DNA of 64,000 bases, taken from positions 62,001 through 126,000 of the forward strand of contig NZ_CP146609.1 in the NCBI RefSeq assembly GCF_037094465.1, written 5' to 3'. The notes beneath the pieces were generated by a model. The model worked only from the letters and a program-made list of their open reading frames with translations. It made no database searches and was not told where the DNA came from. The DNA is from Pseudodesulfovibrio sp. 5S69. GTDB taxonomy: Bacteria; Desulfobacterota; Desulfovibrionia; Desulfovibrionales; Desulfovibrionaceae. The translations under genes were made by a program, and so were the position numbers. Below, piece by piece: positions 54,382 through 61,904 of the stretch (the stretch's first letter is position 1; every line of letters starts with the position of its first letter).

Positions 54382-54421
54382 AAACGGCGTGCCTCTTCTC
54401 GTGAAGGAGCACGCCGTTTTT
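54382..54421 (+). terminator. Rho-independent terminator downstream of pncC
   Basis: AAACGGCGTGC and GCACGCCGTTT form an 11-bp stem. The loop contains a nested CTTC/GAAG. TTTTT follows on the plus strand. It lies about 195 nt after the pncC stop. Confidence 0.8.
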
Positions 54422-54552
54422 CCCGCTCGAAATCGCGGGTTGTTTTTAGAGAAGGCGGAAAGCGGAAAGAACCACTTTTTTAGCAGCCGCAAGAAAACGC
54501 CGCCAAACCGATTGAATACGTTCAGCCCGACCTCGCCTGCGGCGTTGGCAAC

Positions 54553-54619
54553 CGTCCCGAAGGGATCGCGCCGGGCGGCCCTCCGAGGCCCGTGGCCGTC
54601 CGGCGCGATCCCTTCGGGA
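54553..54619. repeat. Perfect 21-bp inverted repeat extended to 27 bp
   Basis: Positions 54553-54573 and 54599-54619 are exact inverted complements (outer part GTCCCGAAGGGATCGCG). GCGGCC and GGCCGT continue the stem inwards with one G-T pair. The 13-nt loop contains CCT/AGG. Confidence 0.92.
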
Positions 54620-54685
54620 CACCGCCTGGCCGTGCACACTCCGTCCCCACGCGGAACAGACCGCTCCGCGCGAACGCACGCCTCT

Positions 54686-54797
54686 GCCGAAGGCACACAA
54701 AAGGTTTGGGAGATTCTTAAGAACCTTTTTCCCAAAAGGTTCTTAAGCCGCCGGAGGCATGTCTTTCACGCCCGCCCGGCGAGGGCCTGCCGGAGGC
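54686..54797 (+). repeat. Intergenic repeat copy G, at the rnhA 3' end
   Basis: Reads CCGAAGGCACACAAAAGGTTTG, then hairpin CTTAAGAACCTTTT / AAAAGGTTCTTAAG, CCGCCGGAGGC, a GC hairpin GCCCGCCCGGCGAGGGC and a second CCGGAGGC. It lies in the opposite sense to rnhA, right after its stop, and is closely similar to copy I. Confidence 0.82.
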
Positions 54798-54802
54798 TTC
54801 TC

Positions 54803-55288
54803 CTACTCCATGCCTTCGTCGACCAGCAAATCCCGGCTGGAGGCGGCGCCTCGGGCGAGGTCGTCGACGCGTTCGTTGAGCAGGTGTCCGGCGTGTCCCT
54901 TGACCCAATGGAAGGTGACGTCGTGTTCTTCGATGAGGGGCATGAGGCGTCGCCAGAGGTCCTGGTTCTTGACCGGTTTCTTGGCCGCGGTTTTCCAGCC
55001 GTTGCGCTGCCAGTTCTTGAGCCAGCGCTGGGTGATGGCCTGCTGGACGTATTTGGAGTCGGTCCAGAGGTCCACGGTGCAGGGGCGGGTGAGGGAGGAC
55101 AGGCCGACGATGACGGCGAGCAGTTCCATGCGGTTGTTGGTGGTCCGCTTGTAGCCCTGGGCGAGTTCCTTGTAGTTGTCGGCGTGTTCGCCCTTGTATT
55201 CGCCGTGAATGAGGACCGCGCCGTAGCCGCCGGGGCCGGGGTTGCCCAGGCAGGAACCGTCCGTATACATGGTCACGCGATCACTCAC
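54803..55288 (-). CDS. rnhA: Ribonuclease HI
   Basis: RNase HI cleaves RNA in RNA-DNA hybrids. The 161-residue protein has the four catalytic acids: D in [18 protein letters not shown] in [16 protein letters not shown] in [12 protein letters not shown] and D in [11 protein letters not shown], with [16 protein letters not shown] [12 protein letters not shown] before it. The start at 55288 overlaps the stop of the preceding gene by 8 nt. Confidence 0.97.
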   Translation of the reverse strand: MSDRVTMYTDGSCLGNPGPGGYGAVLIHGEYKGEHADNYKELAQGYKRTTNNRMELLAVIVGLSSLTRPCTVDLWTDSKYVQQAITQRWLKNWQRNGWKTAAKKPVKNQDLWRRLMPLIEEHDVTFHWVKGHAGHLLNERVDDLARGAASSRDLLVDEGME

Positions 55289-55796
55289 TCTTGTTCTCCT
55301 TGTTCAATGAATCGAGTTTCTTGAGGATTTCCACCAAGACCTCCTGGATGGCCAGGGGCCAGTCGCCCTCCTTGAAGGACGGGAGCAGGAACGTGGTCTT
55401 GAGGGACTGGATGAATTCCGGGCCGAACGCGGTGCGCAGGAGCGGCGGGAAGCGCAGCTCCGCCGCGTCGATGGCCGGAGCCAGACCGATGTACAGGGTC
55501 TTGTCGTCCAGTTCGGGGACCACGAAGTCGCCGCCGTAGACCTGGATCTTGCAGTTGAGCCCCCACTTGTCGCGCAGGGTCTGGGTGAAGGAGACGATCA
55601 TCTTCTTCTGGTCCCTGGTCAGGGAGCCGGTCTCGTCGTACACGGCGCTCTGCTGGTTGAGGACCTCGACCACGTGCTCGTTGTTCTTCATGAACGCCCA
55701 GATGACGGCGGCGAAGACCAGGATGAGCGCCAGGGAGCGGATGACCTTTTCCCGGGGCGAGGAACCGTACACTCGGGGGATGTTGATGCGGCGCAT
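55281..55796 (-). CDS. Membrane-anchored protein of unknown function
   Basis: The 171-residue protein has one membrane segment ([19 protein letters not shown], residues about 18-36) followed by a soluble domain with [50 protein letters not shown]. The last part has a weak resemblance to TPM-type domains, not enough for a call. It is upstream of and overlaps rnhA. Confidence 0.72.
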   Translation of the reverse strand: MRRINIPRVYGSSPREKVIRSLALILVFAAVIWAFMKNNEHVVEVLNQQSAVYDETGSLTRDQKKMIVSFTQTLRDKWGLNCKIQVYGGDFVVPELDDKTLYIGLAPAIDAAELRFPPLLRTAFGPEFIQSLKTTFLLPSFKEGDWPLAIQEVLVEILKKLDSLNKENKSE

Positions 55797-55897
55797 TTCT
55801 GCTCTCTATCGTGCGGGGGGATTTCAGGCAAGGGCCAAGCGTACACGCGGGTTCGGGCCGATGGCTGCAGCGCGGCACTCGAACCCGGATCGGCGCC

Positions 55898-57127
55898 CTA
55901 GCCTTCGCCGCGCAGGGCCTGGATGGGGTCCAGGGATGCGGCCTGCCGGGCGGGCTTGAGGCCGAAGACCAGGCCCACGGCCTGAGACCCGACCAGGGCC
56001 ATGAAGAACGCCTTCCAGGAGAACTGGATGGTCAGGATGTCCAGGCGCGAAAGAAACTGGCCGAGCCCCAGGCCGAGGAACAGGCCGAGCACCCCGCCGA
56101 GCATGGTCAGAGCGCAGGCCTCGACCAGGAATTGCAGCATGATGGCGGAATTGCGCGCGCCCATGGCCTTTTTCAAACCGATCTCCTCGGCCCGCTCCGA
56201 GACCGAGATGGAGAAGAGGTTGGCCAGGACGAACCCGCCCACGAGCACGGCGATGCCCGCGGTCACGCCCAGGAAGACGGTCAGGCCGCCCTTGAAGAAC
56301 GCCAGGAACTTGAGGATCTCGTCGGCGGTGACGATGGAGAAGTCGTCGTCCTCCTCGGGCGCGAGGTGGTGCAGGTGCCGGAGCAGGGAGCGCAGGTTCT
56401 CGGTGTGCGCGGGCATGTAGTCCGGCTCCACGAACTTGACGCGCAGGGCGCGGAAGTACTTGCGGTCCATGTTGTAGCGCTGGACCAGGGTGGACAGGGG
56501 GATGATGATGCGGTTGTCCACGTCGCCGCCCCCGCCCGAAGTCACGCCGCGGTAGGAGAGCTTGCCGACCACCTGGAACGGAATACCCGAGATGTACAGG
56601 ACCCGACCCACGGGCGACTCGCCGCCGAACAGTTCGCGGGACGGCGTTTCGCCCAGCAGGGCGACCTTGGCCCCGACGCGCTCGTCCTCGGCCGACAGGT
56701 CGCGGCCCTCGCTCAGCGGCCAGTTCCAGGCCTTGGAATAGCCCTGGGTCGTGCCGACGATGACCACGTCTTGGTAGGTGCGGTTGCCCGCCCGGACCGT
56801 CTGCCCGTACTTGGCCCGCATGGGCAGCACCTGGTACGCGCCGGGCAGAGAATCCCGGATGCGCGCGGCGTCCTCGCGGCTGAGCGTCAGGGTGCGCATG
56901 CCCACGGCCCGTTTCCGGAAGTTGCCGCCGAAGACCAGGGCCGCGTCCGGGCCGAACATGTCGACCATGTCCACGGCCATGCGGTTGGCCCCGTCCACGG
57001 CCGTGACGATCAGGGTCAGCGAGGCGATGCCGAAGGCCACGCCCAAGACCACGAAGATGGAACGCAGCTTGAAGGCCCAGACAGCCTCCAAGCCCATGCC
57101 CGCCACTCTCGCCAAGGTCCGTATCAT
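55898..57127 (-). CDS. MacB-type ABC transporter permease (separate subunit)
   Basis: The 409-residue protein has an N-terminal membrane helix (VWAFKLRSIFVVLGVAFGIASLTLIV), a long MacB_PCD-like periplasmic domain (about 40-270) and three C-terminal helices forming the FtsX domain (GGLTVFLGVTAGIAVLVGGFVLANLFSISVSER, EIGLKKAMGARNSAIMLQFLVEA, then SWKAFFMALVGSQAVGLVFGL). It pairs with the ATPase gene 290 nt upstream. Its ATG at 57127 follows the GGAGGC of repeat copy H by 8 nt. Confidence 0.9.
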   Translation of the reverse strand: MIRTLARVAGMGLEAVWAFKLRSIFVVLGVAFGIASLTLIVTAVDGANRMAVDMVDMFGPDAALVFGGNFRKRAVGMRTLTLSREDAARIRDSLPGAYQVLPMRAKYGQTVRAGNRTYQDVVIVGTTQGYSKAWNWPLSEGRDLSAEDERVGAKVALLGETPSRELFGGESPVGRVLYISGIPFQVVGKLSYRGVTSGGGGDVDNRIIIPLSTLVQRYNMDRKYFRALRVKFVEPDYMPAHTENLRSLLRHLHHLAPEEDDDFSIVTADEILKFLAFFKGGLTVFLGVTAGIAVLVGGFVLANLFSISVSERAEEIGLKKAMGARNSAIMLQFLVEACALTMLGGVLGLFLGLGLGQFLSRLDILTIQFSWKAFFMALVGSQAVGLVFGLKPARQAASLDPIQALRGEG

Positions 57128-57135
57128 CGCGTTTC

Positions 57136-57196
57136 GCCTCCGGCGGCCCCCCATCCCCTCTCACCCTCCTCAACTTTTCAGCGCCGCTTCGCGGGG
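57136..57196 (-). repeat. Intergenic repeat copy H (short), permease leader
   Basis: On the minus strand: CCGCGAAGCGGCG, TGAAAAGTTGAGGAGGG, a purine stretch and GGCCGCCGGAGGC before the permease ATG. The central covarying hairpin is absent, which makes this the shortest copy. Confidence 0.8.
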
Positions 57197-57305
57197 AGGG
57201 TGAGCCGGGTTCCGTCTGTTTCTCGTTACAATTCTAATAACTTATCAAAATTCCTGCCTGGGAATCCGTGTTCCCCATCTCCGCCCTTCGCTTCCGCACG
57301 CCCCT

Positions 57306-57404
57306 GCCGTAGGCACCCAAAAAGTTTTGGAGATTCTCAAGAACCTTTTCCAAAAGGTTCTTGAGCCGCCGGAGGCGCCCGCCCGGCGAGGGCCCGCCGG
57401 AGGC
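57306..57404 (+). repeat. Intergenic repeat copy I, at the ATPase gene 3' end
   Basis: Reads GCCGTAGGCACCCAAAAAGTTTTGG, hairpin CTCAAGAACCTTTT / AAAAGGTTCTTGAG, CCGCCGGAGGC, a GC hairpin and a second CCGGAGGC. It is the counterpart of copy G and points into the 3' end of the exporter ATPase gene. Confidence 0.82.
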
Positions 57405-57417
57405 ATTCTTTCCTTTT

Positions 57418-58119
57418 CTACACCTTCACTTCCTCGGCGATGCGCCCGTCGTGCAGGCGGATGATGCGGTCGGCCTCGCGGGCCACGTCCTCGTCGTGGG
57501 TGACCAGGACGATGGTCTGCCCGGCCCCGTGCACGTCGTGGAAGAGCTTCATGATCTCGCCGGAGGTGGTGGAGTCGAGCTGCCCGGTGGGCTCGTCGGC
57601 CAGGAGGATCTGCGGGTCGTTGAGCAGGGCGCGGGCCATGGCCACGCGCTGCTGCTGCCCGCCCGACAGGCGCGAGGGCTTGAAGTGCATGCGGTCGGCC
57701 AGCCCGACGCGCTCCAGGAGATTCTCCGCGCGGGCGGTCAGCTCGGAGCGCGGCTTGCCGGAGTAGAGGCCGGGCAGGATGACGTTCTCGAACGCGGTGG
57801 CGTAGGAGATCAGGTAGAAGGACTGGAACACGAAGCCCAGCGCCCGGTTGCGCAGGTCGGACTGCTGGTCGTCGTCGAGGTTGGAGGCGTCGCGGCCGAG
57901 CAGGCGGTAGACGCCGGCGGTCGGCCGGTCGAGCAGGCCGATGATGTGCAGCAGGGTGGACTTGCCCGAGCCGGACGTGCCCTGCAGGGCGATGAATTCG
58001 CCGGGGGCCACGTCCAGGGTGATGCCCTTGAGGACCTCGATGCCGGGCCCGGGCTCGTCGCCCTTGCCCTGGAGGAAGGTCTTGGTGATTTCTTGAAGGG
58101 AGATGGCCGGCTGGGTCAT
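57418..58119 (-). CDS. MacB-type ABC transporter ATP-binding protein
   Basis: The 233-residue ATPase shows Walker A LQGTSGSGKSTLLHIIGLLD, Q-loop VFQSFYLISY, signature LSGGQQQRVAMARALL, Walker B ILLADEPTGQLDS and THDEDVAREADRIIRLHDG. This is the LolD/MacB/FtsE class working with FtsX-like permeases. Its ATG overlaps the MacA stop (TGATG). Repeat copies I and H separate it from the permease gene. Confidence 0.94.
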   Translation of the reverse strand: MTQPAISLQEITKTFLQGKGDEPGPGIEVLKGITLDVAPGEFIALQGTSGSGKSTLLHIIGLLDRPTAGVYRLLGRDASNLDDDQQSDLRNRALGFVFQSFYLISYATAFENVILPGLYSGKPRSELTARAENLLERVGLADRMHFKPSRLSGGQQQRVAMARALLNDPQILLADEPTGQLDSTTSGEIMKLFHDVHGAGQTIVLVTHDEDVAREADRIIRLHDGRIAEEVKV

Positions 58120-59207
58120 CACAGCCCCTTCTTGCCGACCTTGGCGCCGGGCAGGACGAGCTGGGTGGCGACCACGTCGCCCTCGGACAGCCCCTTGAGG
58201 ACCTCGGAGCGCTCCAAGCCGGTCAGGCCGAGTTCGGGGGTGACCTCCTCGGGCTGCTTTTCGGGGTCGGTCACGCGGAAGCAGACCTGGCGGTCCTTGA
58301 CCCACTTGAGCGCGTTGTTGGGCACGGTCAGCACGTCGTCCTTGGTCTGGACGACGATCTTACACTGGGTGGTCATCTCGGGCCGCAGGAAGTCGGCCTG
58401 CTCGCGGGTGACCTTGACCAGGGTGCGGTAGTAGACGATGTTGTCGCGGATCTCGGGCTCGGGGTAGATGCGGTCCACCGTGCCCTTGAAGACCTTGTCG
58501 CGGTAGGCGTCCACGGTATAGCGCACGGGCAGGCCGGGCTTGACGCGGCCCACGTCGGTCTCGTCCACGTAAATCCACATCTCGAGCTTTTCGGGGTTGA
58601 GCACGGTGATCAGGTTGGACACGGACAGGCCGGAGACGATGGTCTCGCCCTCCTGGGCGGCTACCTGGCTGACCACGCCGTCGATGGGCGAGTAGATGCT
58701 GGTGTAGGAGAGCTGGACCTTGAGGGTGTCGAGGAAGGCCTTGGCCGCGGCCACGCTGTAGCGGGCCATCTCCGTGTCCTGGGTGGCCACGTCCAGGGAA
58801 TCCTGGGCCTCAAGCCGCTTCTGGACCAGGGTCCGCTTGCGGGGCAGGTTCTTTTCCATGTATTCGAGCTTGGCTTGGGCCAGGTCGAGGTTGGCCTTGG
58901 CCTCGGCGATGCGCGCCTTGAGCTCGCGGGCGTCTATCTTGGCGATGAGGTCGCCCTTTTTGACGTGGTCCCCGACCTTGACGGGCACGGATTCGAGTAC
59001 GCCGGTGGCCTGGGCCCCGATCTTGACCTGGGCGCCCACCTGGGCCTTGACGATGCCGGTGGCCTCCAGAACCTTGGACACGCTGCCGCGCGTGACCTTG
59101 GCGGTCTTGAGGACCTTGATCCTGTCCCCGGACTGGCCCGCGGTGAAGTACCAGACGCCGCCCCCGGTCAGGAGCACGGCGATGAGGATGAATATGAGCT
59201 TTTTCAT
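58119..59207 (-). CDS. MacA/HlyD family periplasmic adaptor protein
   Basis: The 362-residue adaptor has an N-terminal membrane anchor (LIFILIAVLLTGGGVWYF), a lipoyl/biotin-like half (GIVKAQVGAQVKIGAQATGVLESVPVKVGDHVKKGDLIAKID), a coiled-coil hairpin (ARIAEAKANLDLAQAKLEYMEKN), the second half (IDGVVSQVAAQEGETIVSGL) and a beta-barrel. It forms a tripartite or export complex with the downstream ATPase and permease. Its ATG overlaps the stop of the preceding small gene (ATGA). Confidence 0.94.
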   Translation of the reverse strand: MKKLIFILIAVLLTGGGVWYFTAGQSGDRIKVLKTAKVTRGSVSKVLEATGIVKAQVGAQVKIGAQATGVLESVPVKVGDHVKKGDLIAKIDARELKARIAEAKANLDLAQAKLEYMEKNLPRKRTLVQKRLEAQDSLDVATQDTEMARYSVAAAKAFLDTLKVQLSYTSIYSPIDGVVSQVAAQEGETIVSGLSVSNLITVLNPEKLEMWIYVDETDVGRVKPGLPVRYTVDAYRDKVFKGTVDRIYPEPEIRDNIVYYRTLVKVTREQADFLRPEMTTQCKIVVQTKDDVLTVPNNALKWVKDRQVCFRVTDPEKQPEEVTPELGLTGLERSEVLKGLSEGDVVATQLVLPGAKVGKKGL

Positions 59208-59639
59208 GTCTGCTTGTCTTTTTCCTGTTGGATTTCCCGGCGCAGCACGGCGGAGAAATCGGCGGGTTTGAACGGCTTGCGGCCCGTCAGCACGTCGCGG
59301 AACGTCACGTCCCTACAGGCGGGGCCGCAGCCGTCCGGGAGTCGGCCGCCCTGACAATATAGCGACTCGGGCGGATAATTTCTACATAAAGCGGGCCGGG
59401 TGTCGCGGCTGGTGCCCAGATTGCCGCCGTCGGGGCAGGCGCGGTCGAAGAACGGGAAGCCGGCGGCGTTGCGCCCGGCCATGCGGAACCGGCCGTGTTC
59501 CGGGGCCTCGGCCGCGAACCTTCCGGACCGGAAGACGCGGCACGGGACGAGGGAGCGGAAGTGGCGGAAAAGCCCGATCGGGGGATGGCCCCGCTCACGC
59601 CCCGCGGCTCCTGATTATGCCCGATACGGTCGCGCTCAT
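59204..59639 (-). pseudogene. Frameshifted small Cys-rich gene upstream of macA
   Basis: A strong start (GGAGG, 7 nt, ATG at 59639) opens a frame MSATVSGIIRSRG that stops at once. Removing one G from the GGGG run (plus-strand CCCC at 59600-59603) gives one open frame to 59204 of about 144 residues. The downstream frame has high third-position GC and begins GHPPIGLFRHFRSLVPCRVF. As given, only the last 92 codons from ATG at 59482 are open (FFDRACPDGGNLG..ALCRNYPPESLYCQGGRLPDGCG). It has several cysteines and no known family. It overlaps macA by 4 nt. Confidence 0.7.
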
Positions 59640-59696
59640 GGTTTTTCCTCCGGCTTTTCTTGACCTGTCCCGGCAATATGCCTACTTGTGGTCATT

Positions 59697-60767
59697 ATGA
59701 ATTGGGATTGGGACAAATTACAAAAGCAGCAACAGGGGCGCCCCGGCGGCAAGCCGCCGAGCTTCGACGATTTCCAGGACCAGCTCGACAAACTGAAGCG
59801 GTTCAAGCTACCCGGCTGGAAACTCGTCATTCCTCTCTTCATCCTCCTCTGGATCGCCAGCGGGTTCTACATCGTCGAACCCGACGAGGTCGGCGTGGTC
59901 AAGCAGTTCGGCAAGTTCAACCGCATCACCACGGCGGGCCCGAACTACCACATTCCCTACCCGGTGGAAAGCGTGCTCACCCCCAAGGTGACCCAGATCC
60001 GGCGGGTGGAATTCGGCTTCCGGTCCGTGGGCAGGCCCATCACCCAGAGCTTCCAGCAGGGCGTCAGCCGCGAGGTCAAGGAGGAATCCCTGATGCTCAC
60101 GGGCGACGAGAACATCGTCTCGGTCCAGTTCATCGTCCAGTACATGATCAAGGACGCCGAGAACTACCTGTTCAACGTCAACGATCCGGAGCAGACCCTG
60201 GCCCACGCGGGCGAGGCGGCCATGCGCGAAGTCATCGGCAACGGCAAGATCGACGACGCCCTGACCACCGGCAAGCAGGAGATCCAGGTCCAGACCCGCG
60301 AACTGATGCAGCGCATCCTGGACAACTACCACAGCGGGCTGTCCGTGGTCGCCGTGCAGATGCAGAACGTGCATCCGCCGGACGAGGTCATCGAGGCCTT
60401 CAAGGACGTGGCATCCGCCCGCGAGGACAAGAGCCGCTACATCAACGAGGCCGAGGCCTACCAGCGCGACATCCTGCCCAAGGCACGCGGCGAGGCCTCG
60501 CGCATCACCAACGCGGCCCAGGCCTACAAGGAGACCAAGGTCCGCGGGGCCGAGGGCGACGCCGCCCGGTTCCTGTCCGTGCTCAAGGAGTACGACAAGG
60601 CCAAGGACATCACCCGCAAGCGCCTCTACCTGGAGACCATGGAGGCCATCCTTTCCAATCCCGATGCGGATAAGCTGATCATGTCCGACGACGCCCTGAA
60701 GCAATCCGTACCCTACCTCCCCCTGGACAAGCAGCTCCGCCGGGCTGCCCCCAAGGAAGGGAAATAA
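59697..60767 (+). CDS. hflK: FtsH-associated membrane protein HflK
   Basis: The 356-residue SPFH-family protein has a Gly-rich cytoplasmic start (NWDWDKLQKQQQGRPGGKPP), one membrane segment (WKLVIPLFILLWIASGFYIV) and the prohibitin-like domain (EVGVVKQFGKFNRITTAGPNYHIPYPVE). A long coiled coil with KARGEASRITNAAQAYKE follows. HflK and HflC modulate the FtsH protease. The ATG at 59697 lacks a clear Shine-Dalgarno, and a GTG 9 nt earlier is possible. hflC follows 12 nt after its stop. Confidence 0.95.
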   Translation: MNWDWDKLQKQQQGRPGGKPPSFDDFQDQLDKLKRFKLPGWKLVIPLFILLWIASGFYIVEPDEVGVVKQFGKFNRITTAGPNYHIPYPVESVLTPKVTQIRRVEFGFRSVGRPITQSFQQGVSREVKEESLMLTGDENIVSVQFIVQYMIKDAENYLFNVNDPEQTLAHAGEAAMREVIGNGKIDDALTTGKQEIQVQTRELMQRILDNYHSGLSVVAVQMQNVHPPDEVIEAFKDVASAREDKSRYINEAEAYQRDILPKARGEASRITNAAQAYKETKVRGAEGDAARFLSVLKEYDKAKDITRKRLYLETMEAILSNPDADKLIMSDDALKQSVPYLPLDKQLRRAAPKEGK

Positions 60768-60779
60768 GGGGGACATGAC

Positions 60780-61628
60780 ATGAAAAAATCGACCATCATC
60801 ATAGCCGTTGTCATCATCCTGGGGGCCTTTGTCCTGACCTCCGCGGCCTTCACCGTGGACCAGACCCAGCAGGCCATCGTCATCCAGCTCGGCCGCCCGG
60901 TGAGCGACAAGCTCGGACCGGGCCTGCACTTCAAGCTGCCGCTGGTCCAGAACGTGGTCTTCTTCGACGCCCGCATCCTGGACTTCGACGCCAAGCCTGA
61001 AGAGATCACCACCACGGACAAGAAGTACATGAACGTGGACTCCTACACCAAGTGGCGGATCACCGACCCCCTGACCTTCTACACCAAGGTGCGCACCATC
61101 CAGGGCGCCCGAGCCCGGCTGGACGACATCGTCCGCTCGCAGCTTAGGGTGGCGCTGGGCCGCTACACCCTGATCGAGGTGGTCTCGCACAAGCGCCAGG
61201 AGATCATGGACGCGGTGACCAAACGCTCCCGCGAGCTGCTCCTGCCCTACGGCATCGAGGTCCTGGACGTGCGCATCAAACGCACGGACCTGCCCGCCGA
61301 GAACGCCCGGTCCATCTACGGCCGCATGAAGGCCGAGCGCGAGCGCCAGGCCAAGCAGTACCGCTCCGAAGGCCAGGAGGCCTCGGCCAAGATCAAGGCC
61401 AACGCCGACAAGGAACGGGCCATCATCCTGGCCGACGCCCGCAAGCAGGCCGAGATCATCCGGGGCGAGGGCGACGCCCAGGCCACCAAGATCTACGCCG
61501 AGTCACTGGGGCAAAATCCCGACTTCTACGACTTCATCCGGAGCCTGGACGCCTACAAGCGCGGTTTCGAGAAGAATACCCGCTTCATACTGACGCCCAA
61601 GAGCCCCTTCCTGAAACATCTGCAATAG
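60780..61628 (+). CDS. hflC: FtsH-associated membrane protein HflC
   Basis: The 282-residue SPFH-family protein has an N-terminal membrane segment (TIIIAVVIILGAFVLTSAAF) and the domain QAIVIQLGRPVSDKLGPGLHFKLPLVQNVVFFDARILDFD. The C-terminal coiled coil carries RMKAERERQAKQYRSEGQEASAKIKANADKE and ends in the typical DFYDFIRSLDAYKRGF. It acts with HflK. AAGGGGGA lies before the ATG. Confidence 0.95.
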   Translation: MKKSTIIIAVVIILGAFVLTSAAFTVDQTQQAIVIQLGRPVSDKLGPGLHFKLPLVQNVVFFDARILDFDAKPEEITTTDKKYMNVDSYTKWRITDPLTFYTKVRTIQGARARLDDIVRSQLRVALGRYTLIEVVSHKRQEIMDAVTKRSRELLLPYGIEVLDVRIKRTDLPAENARSIYGRMKAERERQAKQYRSEGQEASAKIKANADKERAIILADARKQAEIIRGEGDAQATKIYAESLGQNPDFYDFIRSLDAYKRGFEKNTRFILTPKSPFLKHLQ

Positions 61629-61650
61629 AAAAACACCTATGTCTCGAATG

Positions 61651-61687
61651 AGGATGTGGTCACACAAGGGCCACATCCTTTTTCTTT
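61651..61687 (+). terminator. Rho-independent terminator after hflC
   Basis: AGGATGTGG and CCACATCCT form a 9-bp stem with a loop of about 11 nt, followed by TTTTTCTTTT. It lies 23 nt past the hflC stop. Confidence 0.88.
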
Positions 61688-61725
61688 TGCCAAAAATAAC
61701 CTTAAACGATATCATTGACATTATC

Positions 61726-61810
61726 GGGAGATTCTCCCAAAGTCGCCAGGAGTTTTTCCCGGCAAAGCGAAGTTGACAGAACCTATCGTTTGGTTCGGGG
61801 GATTACCCCC
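61726..61810. promoter_or_regulatory. Two related palindromes upstream of the S24 regulator gene
   Basis: GGGAG-ATT-CTCCC (61726-61738) and GGGGG-ATTA-CCCCC (61797-61810) share the pattern G5-ATT(A)-C5 and lie 71 nt apart. A TATAAT at 61819-61824 follows the second. They are candidate operators for an autoregulating repressor. No convincing -35 element was found. Confidence 0.4.
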
Positions 61811-61904
61811 TTGAAAAATATAATGGCGAGCATACAGGGATTGCCATATTCCGATTATAAGGACAGGCCCCCTTCATGCCGCCATCACTTGTTAAGGAGC
61901 GACT

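Larger units (their letters stand above)
54187..54802. other. 616-nt gene-free gap between pncC and rnhA
   Basis: No credible coding frame is seen. In order it holds two small hairpins (CCAGGGC/GCCCTGG at 54239-54255 and GCAGGG/CCCTGC at 54261-54281) typical of GC-rich intergenic repeats, a terminator at 54382-54421, a long inverted repeat at 54553-54619, and repeat copy G next to rnhA. Confidence 0.7.

Noticed and set aside
55797..55897. GGGTTCGAGT resembling a tRNA T-loop on the minus strand
   Set aside because: The flanking bases do not form the T-stem (CCGGG against GCCGC), and no anticodon arm or acceptor stem is present. It is a simple inverted repeat after the permease stop.
59305..59676. 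123-codon frame over the start of the frameshifted Cys-rich gene
   Set aside because: Its translation is low-complexity Ser/Pro/Arg and it conflicts with the frame that has a strong ribosome-binding site and overlaps macA.
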